In this document: positions 9,291-18,987 of the stretch, in pieces
Layout of the letters: the number at the start of each line of letters is the position of its first letter
Numbering within the stretch: the first letter of the stretch is position 1
Assembly: GCF_012926525.1 (NCBI RefSeq)
Contig: NZ_JABBNI010000025.1
Span: forward strand, 186,001-250,000
DNA length: 64,000 nucleotides
From: Clostridium muellerianum
GTDB lineage: Bacteria; Bacillota; Clostridia; Clostridiales; Clostridiaceae
Reading direction: 5' to 3'
Made by a program: the position numbers and the translations under genes
The notes under the pieces: model-generated
Databases searched by the model: none
The model's input: the letters and a program-made list of their open reading frames with translations, nothing else
Told to the model about the DNA's origin: nothing

Positions 9291-9461
9291 AGTTACTACC
9301 TACTAATCATAATTTATTATATCCTTTAAATTTTAAATTATTATACTATCTTAATAACCCCAAACATTGGATACTAAAATTTTTCACTTTCATTATACAC
9401 TAATTTAAGTTTTCAATGGGACAACTAACTACAGTTTACAATTTTGTGAAAGCATCTAAAA

Positions 9462-11024
9462 TTAAAATATATTTGAATCAATAGTATTTTTTCCTTCTTT
9501 GTAGTAGTTCAACCTAGTTACAGCTGGACCTTCTATAATATCACCTTCAAATGTAAATCTTGAACCATGACAGGGACAATCCCAGGACTTTTCTGCACTA
9601 TTCCATTTTAGTTCACATCCCAAATGTGTGCATGTTATATCAACTAAATGTAATTTACCATTTTTATCTCTATACACACCATATCTTTCTCCATGAACAT
9701 CTATTACCTTTCCCTCATCATTTTCTAAATCAGCACTATACTGCCCAATTTCAAGTTTTCCCTTTACTAATTCCTTTGCAACATCAAAATTTTCTTTAAC
9801 TAAGTTTTTAATTCCTTCAGTTATAATACTACGTGATGGATTATATACATCTTCATAGGGACTTTCATTTTTAACTATAAGATCCCTTATTATATTGGCA
9901 GCTGCTGTTCCATTTGTCATGCCCCATTCACCATAACCTGTAGCAACATAAATATTTTCTGATGAAGAGGTAAGATTTCCTACATACGGTACACCATCTA
10001 CGGTTATATAATCTTGTGTTGACCATACATATATAAACTTTTCAATATTAAAGGTACTTTCAGCGTAATTTTTTAATTTTATATAATGATCTGCCATGTC
10101 CGTACCATGAGCAGTTTTATGATCTTGGCCTCCAATAATTATCATCTGCTCATCCCTATAGCTTTGTGAGCGAAAATACCATCCTGCTTCTCCTGCATCT
10201 ACAAAGGTACCTTTAGGTAATTTATCCTTTATTTTTGCAGTTATTACATATGATCTTTGTGGACGAAGTCTTGCAAAATATAACCCTAGACCATCATAAA
10301 AAGGAAAATGTGAAGCTAAAACAACCTTTGAGGCTGTTACTTTAATCCCTGTATCTGTTATTAAAGTATATAATTCATCATGTTCTATGTCTACAATTCT
10401 TGTATGTTCATATATCTCACTTCCACCACCTGGAATGTTCTCTGCAATTTTAAGAAGATATTTTCTAGGGTGAAATTGTCCTTGATTTTCAAAACATAGT
10501 GCACCTTTTATTTGAAATGGCAAACCTAAATTTTCAACATACTTTGCATTTATGCCTAAGCTTTTAGCTGCTTCAGCTTCTTTTTTTAGAGTAGCTATGT
10601 AATTTTCATCCGTAGTATAAATATATGCTGGCAGCCTACAGAAATCACAATTAATATTATATTTATTCACCATACTCTCTATAAAATCTATAGCACCTTC
10701 ATTGGCATCTGCATACTGCTTAGCTTTCTTTTCTCCCATACTTTTTATTAAATCATTGTATATTACATCATGTTGCGAAGTAACATAAGCAGTGGTATGC
10801 CCTGTAGTTCCTTGAGCTATCCTATCTGCTTCAACTAATGCAACTTTAAAACCTTCCTCTTTTAAAAGAAGAGCAGTGGTAATGCCTGTAATGCCTCCTC
10901 CTATAATTGCAACATCAGTTTCAATATCTTTTTCTAAAGTAGGATAGTTTGTTTCAGAGGTTGAATCAAGCCAATAGGATTTTGATATTAAGCCACTGTT
11001 ATTAATACATTTATTTTTATCCAT
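9462..11024 (-). CDS. FAD-dependent oxidoreductase with C-terminal Rieske domain (YhfW-like)
   Basis: 520 residues. The N-terminal DadA-type FAD domain has the dinucleotide-binding motif VAIIGGGITGITTALLLKEE (about 38-57) and the LVEADRIAQGTTGHTT segment typical of glycine/D-amino-acid oxidase relatives. The last 60 residues are a Rieske [2Fe-2S] domain with ligands in CTHLGC and CPCHGS. The same two-domain order is found in Bacillus YhfW. The substrate is unknown; the Rieske cluster would pass electrons to or from the flavin. No signal peptide is present, so it is cytoplasmic. It stands alone with its own ribosome site. Confidence 0.88.
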   Translation of the reverse strand: MDKNKCINNSGLISKSYWLDSTSETNYPTLEKDIETDVAIIGGGITGITTALLLKEEGFKVALVEADRIAQGTTGHTTAYVTSQHDVIYNDLIKSMGEKKAKQYADANEGAIDFIESMVNKYNINCDFCRLPAYIYTTDENYIATLKKEAEAAKSLGINAKYVENLGLPFQIKGALCFENQGQFHPRKYLLKIAENIPGGGSEIYEHTRIVDIEHDELYTLITDTGIKVTASKVVLASHFPFYDGLGLYFARLRPQRSYVITAKIKDKLPKGTFVDAGEAGWYFRSQSYRDEQMIIIGGQDHKTAHGTDMADHYIKLKNYAESTFNIEKFIYVWSTQDYITVDGVPYVGNLTSSSENIYVATGYGEWGMTNGTAAANIIRDLIVKNESPYEDVYNPSRSIITEGIKNLVKENFDVAKELVKGKLEIGQYSADLENDEGKVIDVHGERYGVYRDKNGKLHLVDITCTHLGCELKWNSAEKSWDCPCHGSRFTFEGDIIEGPAVTRLNYYKEGKNTIDSNIF

Positions 11025-11168
11025 AACTACACTTCCTTTTTATTTCTAAAAAAACCAATACATATTTTTATTTTGTGTTCCTATAAATAAAAATATGTAT
11101 ATTATTAACATCACTTATACAAATCTTTAATATTAAGTGTACTATGTATTTTAGAAATGTACATTAAA

Positions 11169-12266
11169 TTACTTTATTCTCATTTTATTTTTTATCGCAT
11201 GTATAGTTAATATCACTATTGGTAGTACAACAGCAAAGGTACCTATCAATAGTACCCATGTAGTGCTATCCCATTTTGCTTCATAAGTGCTATTTGGATA
11301 AACAATATTAGAAAATACTGTTGATATTAATCCAAGTGGCAGTACTATTTTTTTATAATCCTTGAGTCCAAGTAATTGTGAAACACCTATAGTTCCTCCA
11401 TAAAAATATAATAACGCTTTAAAAAATAACGTTATGATCCAAGATGCTGATATGATAGCTTCCATTCTAGTAAAAACAATACCAACGTTAATTTCTTTTG
11501 CAAGTGCATATGTTGGAAATGACAAATTTGCCGCAATATTGCTACCTAAAACTAAAATAGACATACTATTACACATAAAAATAATAAAAGACCCCCATAA
11601 ATATCCTATAAATAAAGGTTTGCGTATATCTTTTACATTACTAACATTTAGAGGATATATCATGTTTAAAACAATCAATGACCAGGTAGTATAACTTGAT
11701 AAAAGAACTGCTCCCTTTAAAACAGGAATAATCCCCTTTTCTAAAACTGGCAATACATTTTGAAACTTAGCATTAGGACTAACCAATATAAATGCTAGTA
11801 TAAGCATAAATGAAACAATATAAATAAATATCTCTGAAGCACGTGCTATTGCTTCAATACCATATAATACCCCTATCACAACAGCAATAATTATAACTGT
11901 ATTTACTACATATATAGGAGTATTTATTAAACTTTGTGTTGTAATAAAATTTCCAACATACCATATAATTTGTGGCACATCTAATAAACAAATAAACACA
12001 AAAGCAGCAGATATAAAACTTCCACACCATTTCCCAAATACTGAACAAATTATATCAACATAGGATTTATTAGGATATAAGCTAGCTAAATAATAATAAA
12101 TCCAGACAAAAAACAAACCAAATAAAGGTGTTAATATTGTACAAATCCATGCATCCTGTTTTGCTATTCCTGCAAGACTAGCTGATACCACAATAATTGA
12201 AGTACCACATGAATAATTTACCGTCAACGCAAATAACTGATGACTTGTTATTCTAGTTTTATTCAT
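11169..12266 (-). CDS. Spore germination protein, GerAB/GerKB-type permease subunit
   Basis: 365 residues with about ten membrane segments, an APC-superfamily permease of the endospore-germination type (opening TSHQLFALTVNYSCGTSIIV; SWSLIV and NMIYPLN in the middle). The start is ATG 12266, with GAGGTGG eight bases upstream; the GTG codons before it are part of that ribosome site. The B subunit carries the germinant-binding pocket in receptors studied in Bacillus. Last gene of the A-C-D-B operon (15287 down to 11169); ribosome sites lie between each gene. Confidence 0.9.
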   Translation of the reverse strand: MNKTRITSHQLFALTVNYSCGTSIIVVSASLAGIAKQDAWICTILTPLFGLFFVWIYYYLASLYPNKSYVDIICSVFGKWCGSFISAAFVFICLLDVPQIIWYVGNFITTQSLINTPIYVVNTVIIIAVVIGVLYGIEAIARASEIFIYIVSFMLILAFILVSPNAKFQNVLPVLEKGIIPVLKGAVLLSSYTTWSLIVLNMIYPLNVSNVKDIRKPLFIGYLWGSFIIFMCNSMSILVLGSNIAANLSFPTYALAKEINVGIVFTRMEAIISASWIITLFFKALLYFYGGTIGVSQLLGLKDYKKIVLPLGLISTVFSNIVYPNSTYEAKWDSTTWVLLIGTFAVVLPIVILTIHAIKNKMRIK

Positions 12267-12276
12267 AGTCACCACC

Positions 12277-12516
12277 TCATTCTAATAATTCTCTTATAAT
12301 ATTGTTAAAAGGAGAATACACCCATTGTACAAAATCTGAAGGATTTGGTATATCAACATTAAAACTTTTTAGTATTGCAAGTACTGTACCAAATGAAAGT
12401 AATACTATAAATGTATATAGTTCCTTATAAAGTTTTTGTCTCAACATTTTGGGAATTTCCACAATACTTAATACTATACTAAACACCAATACAGATAAAA
12501 TAGATACTATAGCCAT
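12277..12516 (-). CDS. Small two-helix membrane protein, GerD-subunit-like
   Basis: 79 residues with two hydrophobic segments (about 3-20 and 36-52) and a hydrophilic end. Small two-helix proteins of 70-80 residues, called D subunits, are encoded in some GerA-type operons of Bacillus and Clostridium and modulate receptor activity. The assignment rests on size, membrane pattern and position between gerC and gerB (4 and about 10 base gaps). There is no sequence motif to confirm it. Confidence 0.75.
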   Translation of the reverse strand: MAIVSILSVLVFSIVLSIVEIPKMLRQKLYKELYTFIVLLSFGTVLAILKSFNVDIPNPSDFVQWVYSPFNNIIRELLE

Positions 12517-12520
12517 GTTA

Positions 12521-13714
12521 CTATTTCTCCTTAATAAAAAATGATTTTGTTATTTGACCAAGCTGATTTGTTTTTAGATTAACCATAATATTCACAGGAA
12601 CATGTGTAAATTCAGTACTCCAATCACCTTTAATCTTTGCCCATAACTTAGGATTCTTCCTGTGCACCGCTTCTCCAAAACCAAAAATATCACTTTTAAG
12701 TTCATTTTGTGCCTTATTAACTGCTTTCTCACATATCAATTTTATTCTTTCTTCACCTATTTTATTTAGTATATTTTGGTTTTCTTCCTTCGAAACATCA
12801 AATTCTCCTTCTACTGCTCCAATATTTTGCTTTACATTTATCTTTACATTTATAACAGGTTTATCATTTACTAAAGAAACTTTCACATTGGTTTTAGCAT
12901 TTATAACCTCACCTGTAATTTTCACTTTATCACCATAATATGAATATCCTACTGAACCTTTTACATTCCCAACAATATAATTATATCCCTTACTTTCATC
13001 TTCATTTAACCAACCTATAAGTTTATCTTTTTCAAAAACACCTAAACCTGAATAGGCTATTTTTTTAATTTCACCACTTTGTTTTAAATTTTCCATAGAT
13101 TTTGCTAAAGTTTCACCTTCACTAATCTCGATGCCTGTAATTACAGGATTTTTTCCATCTGAAATAATAGAGTTAACTAATTCAATAATTCTCACAGCTT
13201 TTGTAGGTGCCCATTCCCTACTAGATAACTTAAGTGAATTATACATATAAATTCCTGGTATTGATTCTATAGGAGTTAAAACGCTCAAAATTTCTTTTGC
13301 AGTTCTATTTTTAGCCACTGCAAAATAAAAATCGGTACGGTATTCATGGTTACGTGCAAAATAGTCAAGAATATCTTTTATTCCATCTTCCGCAACTTTA
13401 TTCCCAAGTATAACCATTCTAAGATGTGAATTATATATTGCCCTTGGAGATTTTGCTGTAATACTTCTAATCGCTGAATCTAAATCTCTTCCTTCCGCTG
13501 TATATAAAACGACTGGTGTCTCATTTGTGGCTTTTTTAGCAGCTATAACCTTTGGATTTATAACTTGTTCTGAAATTAAATATCCCTTTTCTGTTTTATC
13601 AATCCCAGTAGCCACAACAATTGCAAGAGTATTTATTTCTTTACTGCTCCAACATCCAGTAAGACATGTACTTTGTAATATAATAAAAATAATTAATGCC
13701 TTTCTAAAATTCAT
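12521..13714 (-). CDS. Spore germination lipoprotein, Ger(x)C family
   Basis: 397 residues. A lipoprotein signal with lipobox LTGC (Cys about 21) is followed by WSSKEINTLAIVVATGIDKT, the standard opening of Ger(x)C proteins. The C-terminal domain (about 220-390) ends in the family's NPKLWAKIKGDWSTEF segment. It is the C subunit of a GerA-type germinant receptor, placed on the outer face of the inner spore membrane by lipidation. The start lies 4 bases after the A-subunit gene, with AAGGTGA inside the end of that gene, so translation is coupled. Confidence 0.92.
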   Translation of the reverse strand: MNFRKALIIFIILQSTCLTGCWSSKEINTLAIVVATGIDKTEKGYLISEQVINPKVIAAKKATNETPVVLYTAEGRDLDSAIRSITAKSPRAIYNSHLRMVILGNKVAEDGIKDILDYFARNHEYRTDFYFAVAKNRTAKEILSVLTPIESIPGIYMYNSLKLSSREWAPTKAVRIIELVNSIISDGKNPVITGIEISEGETLAKSMENLKQSGEIKKIAYSGLGVFEKDKLIGWLNEDESKGYNYIVGNVKGSVGYSYYGDKVKITGEVINAKTNVKVSLVNDKPVINVKINVKQNIGAVEGEFDVSKEENQNILNKIGEERIKLICEKAVNKAQNELKSDIFGFGEAVHRKNPKLWAKIKGDWSTEFTHVPVNIMVNLKTNQLGQITKSFFIKEK

Positions 13715-13718
13715 TACA

Positions 13719-15287
13719 TCACCTTAATTCTGGTTTTTTCTTTTGACTTGAGCTTACAGGATCTTTTTCTCTCACTCTTAACGCACTAGTAGCACTAATA
13801 CACGTAAGCCTATGTTTCATTTTCCATAATGGAAATCTAAAGAATGTATCTTTATTACTATTTTTCACTCTTGGTGCAATTGGTGTTAAATATGGAACTG
13901 TTATAGATTTTATTTTACATAAGTGAAGCACCAAAATAATAAGTCCTATAAATACCCCATATAATCCAAGTAAAGCTGACAAAAACATTAAAATAAATCT
14001 TATGGCCCTTATAGCATTTGACATCTCATAATTAGGTATAGCAAAACTTGATATAGCCGTTATTGAAACAACAATTACTATGGAAGCTGATATAATACCA
14101 GCTTCTACTGCTGCCTGGCCAAGCACTAACGCTCCTACTATAGAGATAGCTGATCCTACAGCTCTTGGCATCCTTATACCTGCTTCTCTTATTATTTCAA
14201 ACACAAACTCCATAGATAATGTTTCTATAAAGACCGGAAAAGGAACACCTTCTCTTTGTGCAGCTATACTTATAAGTAAAGGTGTAGGAAGCATTTCCTG
14301 ATGAAATGTTGTTATTGCTATATATGTTGCTGGTGTTAAAAGGGTCAGTAAAAAGGCAATAAATCTTATAAAGCGCATCATTGAAGATATAATATAATGG
14401 TGATAATAATCCTCACTTGATTGAAAAAATTCAAACATAATTGCTGGAGCCGTTAATACATAAGGTGTTCCTTCAACTAAAATTGCTACTTTTCCTTCAA
14501 GCAAAGCTGCAGCTACAGAATCAGGTTTTTCTGAATTCAAAAAAGTAGGAAATATAGAATATTTATCATCCTTAATTAGTTCTTCAATATACCCACTTTC
14601 TAATACAGCATCAATTTCTATTTTATTAAGCCTGTTTTTTATTTCCTGTACAATGTCATCTTTGGCTATTTCATCAATATACATTACACTTACTGCTGTT
14701 TTGGTTACACTACCTAAAAACAAATTCTCCATTTTTAATTTTTTATTTTTTATTCTTTTTCTAATAAGTAAAATATTTGCACTCAATTTTTCTGTAAATG
14801 AATCTTTAGGACCTCTTATTATTGTCTGAGAAGTTGGTTCTTGAACTGCCCTACCTTCATCAGTATTAGTTCTTATTGAAAAAAATTTATCATATCCATC
14901 AACTAAAAATACAGTATTGCCCAAAAGTAGTTCAATATAAAGAGTTTCATAATCGTTATCTTCTTCTAAATCTCTTATGCCAGAAAAATAATTTATTAAT
15001 GTATCAAATTCTATATTAAATTTTGAATTGAGGTATTTTAATTTTAACTTTGAAAGTTCCAGTGACAATGAATTCATAATCACTTTATCAGTTAAACTTT
15101 TAATACATATAGTTGCACAAATAAAATCTGCATTATTATCAAATTTGAAATAGTCAATTTTAAAATCACTACTGCCGCCAAAATCAACTTTTATTCTACT
15201 TATATTTTCATTTATATCCTTGCTAATAACTATACTTGAGTTATCTTCATTAATTTTATTTGTAGATTCCGATTTAAAAAATTTCAT
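13719..15287 (-). CDS. Spore germination protein, GerA/GerKA subunit
   Basis: 522 residues. The soluble N-terminal half (1-290) includes the ETLYIELLLGN segment and the VRGPKDSFTEKL-like block (here IIRGPKDSFTEKLSANI), followed by AVSVMYIDEIA. The membrane half (about 300-480) has the family patterns HHYIISSMMRFIRFIAFLLT and GVPFPVFIETLSMEFVFEIIREAGIRMPR. It is the A subunit of a germinant receptor, first gene of the A-C-D-B operon, with AAGGAG before ATG 15287. Such operons are usually driven by sigma-G in the forespore; I could not identify a convincing sigma-G promoter upstream. Confidence 0.94.
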   Translation of the reverse strand: MKFFKSESTNKINEDNSSIVISKDINENISRIKVDFGGSSDFKIDYFKFDNNADFICATICIKSLTDKVIMNSLSLELSKLKLKYLNSKFNIEFDTLINYFSGIRDLEEDNDYETLYIELLLGNTVFLVDGYDKFFSIRTNTDEGRAVQEPTSQTIIRGPKDSFTEKLSANILLIRKRIKNKKLKMENLFLGSVTKTAVSVMYIDEIAKDDIVQEIKNRLNKIEIDAVLESGYIEELIKDDKYSIFPTFLNSEKPDSVAAALLEGKVAILVEGTPYVLTAPAIMFEFFQSSEDYYHHYIISSMMRFIRFIAFLLTLLTPATYIAITTFHQEMLPTPLLISIAAQREGVPFPVFIETLSMEFVFEIIREAGIRMPRAVGSAISIVGALVLGQAAVEAGIISASIVIVVSITAISSFAIPNYEMSNAIRAIRFILMFLSALLGLYGVFIGLIILVLHLCKIKSITVPYLTPIAPRVKNSNKDTFFRFPLWKMKHRLTCISATSALRVREKDPVSSSQKKKPELR

Positions 15288-15557
15288 TGGTGCAATCTCC
15301 TTATATCTTAAAGTACATTATTATATGTTTTGTAAGTACAACAAAATATATTCTTATTAACACACAGTTTCTAAGTAAGAAGTTCTTTAGTAATTCTAAT
15401 TTATGAATTGTCTAGTTATACATATGTCTGCAGAATAAAAAAACAAAAGTTAATATATCTTCCAATATAATATTATTAATCCTATCACAACACAAATTGC
15501 TTTTATGTAAGATTAAAACTATTAAAATTAATGTTAATGCATCATTAAATAACAATA

Positions 15558-16280
15558 TTACTCAATACCATATTTTCCATGATATTCTTTGTTGTTTTTA
15601 TTTTTTCTTGATATTACTAACTTTTTATTATTATCTATTCCCGCATAAAATACCTCTGAAGCATCTTTAACATTTTGATTATTTAGTTGAGCTTTTAACC
15701 ATTTCTTACTTAATCCTGCAGCTGATAAATTTTCATCCATTATGTTCCCATCTATTATTATATCTTTCATAAGTCCAGATGTTGTTGCCTTTATATTCAT
15801 ATGGTATGGAGTAAGTGGTTGCTTATCTGCTTTTTGAAGCACTGATAACTCTCCATCCGTTTCCATTATTGCAAATTCTACATCACCTAAGTTAAAAGTA
15901 TTCTTTTCTCTTAACTTCATCATTAATTCATCAATAGTCAATCTAATATTTTTCATATTTTTTTCAACAATAGTCCCATTTTCAACTAAAGTAACTGGTT
16001 CTGAATTTACCATCTTTCTTACCCTAAAACTCTTAATATGTAAATATGCAGTTATAATTGTTAGAATAGTTACTGAAATAAGAGCAGTTACGGCAGATAT
16101 TACAGTGAACCTTGGACCCACAATGGTATTTGCAATTATTGCCCCCATTGAAACTCCCATAACAAAATCGAAAAATGTCATTTGAGATATAAGTTTTCTT
16201 CCCACAAGTCTAGTTAAAAATATTGCTAAAATGTAAATTATAATACTTCTAACTATGGTGCTAAACAATACATTTTCCAT
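15558..16280 (-). CDS. DUF421 / YetF-family membrane protein
   Basis: 240 residues. Three N-terminal membrane segments contain the family hallmark LTRLVGRKLISQMTFFDFVMGVSMGAIIAN, followed by a soluble YetF domain with VENGTIVEKNMKNIRLTIDELMMKLREKN and FNLGDVEFAIMETDGELSVL. Members are common in spore formers, and a DUF421 protein (2Duf) is linked to spore membrane stability and heat resistance in some Bacillus strains. The neighbouring germination genes fit that, but it is only context. AAGGAGG precedes ATG 16280. Confidence 0.88.
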   Translation of the reverse strand: MENVLFSTIVRSIIIYILAIFLTRLVGRKLISQMTFFDFVMGVSMGAIIANTIVGPRFTVISAVTALISVTILTIITAYLHIKSFRVRKMVNSEPVTLVENGTIVEKNMKNIRLTIDELMMKLREKNTFNLGDVEFAIMETDGELSVLQKADKQPLTPYHMNIKATTSGLMKDIIIDGNIMDENLSAAGLSKKWLKAQLNNQNVKDASEVFYAGIDNNKKLVISRKNKNNKEYHGKYGIE

Positions 16281-16317
16281 GTATAAATCCTCCTTAAATT
16301 CTTTAGCAATAATCTAT

Positions 16318-17172
16318 TTACACATTCCCCAAAATTACTTTGCTTAAGTGTTTTTTAGCAATCTTTTCCGCTTCTCTCATAAAGTTTATATCTGTAGGTG
16401 AATTTTCAAGTTTGTATCTTGGAAAATATCTAGAAAGGTGTAGAGGGATATCATGATTTACAGAATTTATAAACTTTGCAATTTCCTCTACTTCATCTAG
16501 ATTATCATTTTCACCGCTTACTAATAATGTTGTAATCTCTACATGGCAGTGTTTTGCAGCTATTTCAATTGTTTTTAGCACAGGCTGCAGACTTCCTCCA
16601 CAAAGATCTTTATAATATCCAGTACTAAAACTCTTTAGATCAATATTCATAGCATCAACATAAGGAAGGAGATTCTTTAAAGGCTCCTCACTAATATATC
16701 CATTGGTAACAAGTACTACTGATGCATTAGGATCTGTTTCTTTTAAAAGTTTAGCGCAATCATATACATATTCATACCAAATACTCGGTTCGTTATAGGT
16801 AAACGCCAGCCCTATATTGTTTTTCATAGTTAGTGCAGTTTCTACTAAATTTTCTTTAGATATGAGTCTACTTTCAGCTTTAAACTGAGAAATACTGTAG
16901 TTTTGGCAAAAGCCGCAGGTAAAATTACATCCAAAACTTCCTACTGAAAAAATTTCAGTATTAGGTCTAAAATAATGAAAAGGTTTTTTTTCTATAGGAT
17001 CTAATGAAGCTGAAGTAATTTCTCCATAATTTATAGTAAAAAGTTCTCCATTTTCATGAGTTCTCACATTGCATTTTCCAAAATGCCCATTTTCAATAAC
17101 ACAATTGTGTGGACATAAGAAGCAGTGAATTTTATCTTTAAGTTTTTCATAAAACATAGCCTGTGTCTTCAT
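16318..17172 (-). CDS. amrS: AmmeMemoRadiSam system radical SAM enzyme
   Basis: 284 residues from ATG 17172 with GAGGTG five bases upstream; the earlier in-frame start at 17193 would include that site. The radical SAM motif is C82-x3-C86-x2-C89 in GCNFTCGFCQNY, and a Cys cluster at the N-terminus (HCFLCPHNC, GKC) could bind a further cluster. The pattern PHNC...GxC...SASLDPIEKKPFHYF...SVGSFGCNFTCGFCQN is that of the enzyme that co-occurs with MEMO and AMMECR1 domain proteins (TIGR04337-type; also described as PflA-like). Its substrate is unknown. The MEMO-AMMECR1 partner is encoded 8 kb away at 25374-26780 on the same strand. Confidence 0.9.
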   Translation of the reverse strand: MKTQAMFYEKLKDKIHCFLCPHNCVIENGHFGKCNVRTHENGELFTINYGEITSASLDPIEKKPFHYFRPNTEIFSVGSFGCNFTCGFCQNYSISQFKAESRLISKENLVETALTMKNNIGLAFTYNEPSIWYEYVYDCAKLLKETDPNASVVLVTNGYISEEPLKNLLPYVDAMNIDLKSFSTGYYKDLCGGSLQPVLKTIEIAAKHCHVEITTLLVSGENDNLDEVEEIAKFINSVNHDIPLHLSRYFPRYKLENSPTDINFMREAEKIAKKHLSKVILGNV

Positions 17173-17210
17173 AATTACACCTCGAATTTCCAAATATTGT
17201 AATACATGTA

Positions 17211-17282
17211 TTCAATTTTATCTGATGGATACCATTTCTCCTTGGAAAGTAATTTTTATAAGCAAACTCCATCTTAACCTAA
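17211..17282. repeat. Dispersed repeat family R3, shortened copy
   Basis: 17256-17282 is the exact reverse complement of 6171-6197. Continuing inward, the sequence resembles the two ends of the long R3 copy joined together (TGGTATC..ATCAGATAAAATT on the minus strand), so this looks like an internally deleted derivative. It lies upstream of the amrS start. Confidence 0.6.
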
Positions 17283-17594
17283 AAATCAATTAATAAGAAC
17301 TACTATCATACTTTTAAAAAATAAACTTCCATAAGTTATACTATCAAAAATAAGTTTTTGTAATATACTATAATTCTATACTCAAAATAAATGTATAAAA
17401 TAATTTTAACTATGAGTATTATTTTCGCTCTAACAAAACAATTCAAAGAACCTTTATAAAGAAAATTTTTTATACTAATTTTAAAATGAATAAAATATTT
17501 ATGAAATATTATTTTTAACATCACCTTTGTATCTTAATAAATAAAATTGCCATATTGTGAAAAAATTTACCCTATAACAACCTTAACCCTAATA

Positions 17595-17603
17595 TGCTAT
17601 AAT
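17595..17603 (+). promoter_or_regulatory. Extended -10 promoter of the transglutaminase gene
   Basis: TGCTATAAT (17595-17603) is a perfect extended -10 element, 30 bases before the start codon at 17634. The -35 (TAACAA at a 17-base spacing) is poor, as is usual for extended -10 promoters. The upstream 17283-17594 region is otherwise featureless. Confidence 0.55.
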
Positions 17604-17633
17604 ATAATTAATGTAAATCAAAGGGGTGAAATT

Positions 17634-18956
17634 ATGTTTCTAAAAAGTAGTACTAAAAGATTTTTAACGTTCAAAGTACATTTTCTTCTTATTTCATTAA
17701 TGGTATTATTTTGCACTAGTACTGTTTTTGCACAAAGTAATTACACTGTTTTTACTGACCAACAAAATATAAGTACAGATAAAACTTGGAATGTTAAATT
17801 TTCAAAAGACATTGATAAAAACACCGTAACTAACGAAAATGTAAAAGTTATTGATGATACTGGAAGTTCAATAAAATTAGACTTAAGTTCCAGCGGAAAT
17901 ATTATTTCTGTAAAGCCCTTAGTTAGCTACACTCCAGGTAAAACTTATACTATATATGTGAACAACATAAAAGCTTTAAATGGAGCTGCTCTTCTAAATC
18001 CTGCAACTATGAAATTTACAACTAAAAATGGTGTACAAGCTATTGATACTTCTAGCTACTCTCTAGTGAATACACATACATATAAAGTTACTGATACTTT
18101 AACTTTTTCAAGTGACAGTGACACAAAATTGGATATAACTTATAACATTGGAAGTCCAAGTAACTCTCCTTATCAAAAGGAAATGGACTTAAAGGGAACT
18201 GGCGAAAATTCTCAAATTACTTCTGAAAATTCTGTGAACAAAAAACTTACAGGTTCTACCTATTTAAAAGCTGGAGAAAAGTCACAATATCAAGTCACTA
18301 GAACTATACAAGTCAGTGGTATAAAATATATAAAGGATTTATCTAAAACCTCTGGAAATTACAGCAGCTTTAGTGATTATACTAAATATACATCAGCTTC
18401 TGATAAAATAGAGAGTAATAATTCAGCTATTATAGACAAATCAAAAGATTTATTTGCAGGAATAAGTAATCCTTATTACAAGGCAAAAAAGGCCTATGAA
18501 TTTGTAAATAACTATATGACTTATGATCAAAATAATAAAAATAAAGGAGCTTTAAATGCTCTGCAAACCTCTAGAGGAGTATGTGAAGACTATTCTGAAT
18601 TATTTGTTGCACTTTTAAGGGCTTCTGGTGTTCCTGCTAGAGTTGTTACTGGATATTGGGTTGATGGAGAAAACTTTAGTAATAATGTAGCAAATGGAAA
18701 CAATTATAGACATGCCTGGGCAGAGTACTACTTACCAGAATACGGATGGATACCCGCAGAGCCAACTAATCTATATTATTATAACGGAAACAAAACTATA
18801 GATTATAGCTATTTTTCAAATTTAAGCGGACCAGCTCATTTTATTACAGGTTATGATACAGTTGGTGAAAATAAGGATAATACTATATATTCCAGTTATT
18901 TTCAAGGAAGCAATGTAAGTAGCAGCATACAAACACAAATTGAGAAATTAAATTAG
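17634..18956 (+). CDS. Secreted Ig-like and transglutaminase-like domain protein
   Basis: 440 residues from ATG 17634, chosen because AAGGGGTGAAATT precedes it and a signal peptide (about 1-33, ending in AQS) then leads. Residues about 36-125 form a Big_5-type Ig-like domain (WNVKFSKDIDKNTV, GKTYTIYVNNI, MKFTT). A beta-rich middle is followed by a transglutaminase/protease-like core with C317 in SRGVCEDYSELF and H360 in YRHAWAEYY. The third catalytic position, usually Asp in WxxxDPT, is Glu here (E376 in GWIPAEPTN). It is extracellular and could cleave or crosslink wall or matrix protein; the actual reaction is unknown. Confidence 0.85.
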   Translation: MFLKSSTKRFLTFKVHFLLISLMVLFCTSTVFAQSNYTVFTDQQNISTDKTWNVKFSKDIDKNTVTNENVKVIDDTGSSIKLDLSSSGNIISVKPLVSYTPGKTYTIYVNNIKALNGAALLNPATMKFTTKNGVQAIDTSSYSLVNTHTYKVTDTLTFSSDSDTKLDITYNIGSPSNSPYQKEMDLKGTGENSQITSENSVNKKLTGSTYLKAGEKSQYQVTRTIQVSGIKYIKDLSKTSGNYSSFSDYTKYTSASDKIESNNSAIIDKSKDLFAGISNPYYKAKKAYEFVNNYMTYDQNNKNKGALNALQTSRGVCEDYSELFVALLRASGVPARVVTGYWVDGENFSNNVANGNNYRHAWAEYYLPEYGWIPAEPTNLYYYNGNKTIDYSYFSNLSGPAHFITGYDTVGENKDNTIYSSYFQGSNVSSSIQTQIEKLN

Positions 18957-18987
18957 TAATCACATTGCAACACAACTGCAAATAACC

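Noticed and set aside
15288-15360. Possible sigma-G promoter before the first gerA gene (GAATA and CATATAATA)
   Set aside because: The spacing between the two boxes is about 21 bases, too long for a normal sigma-G promoter.
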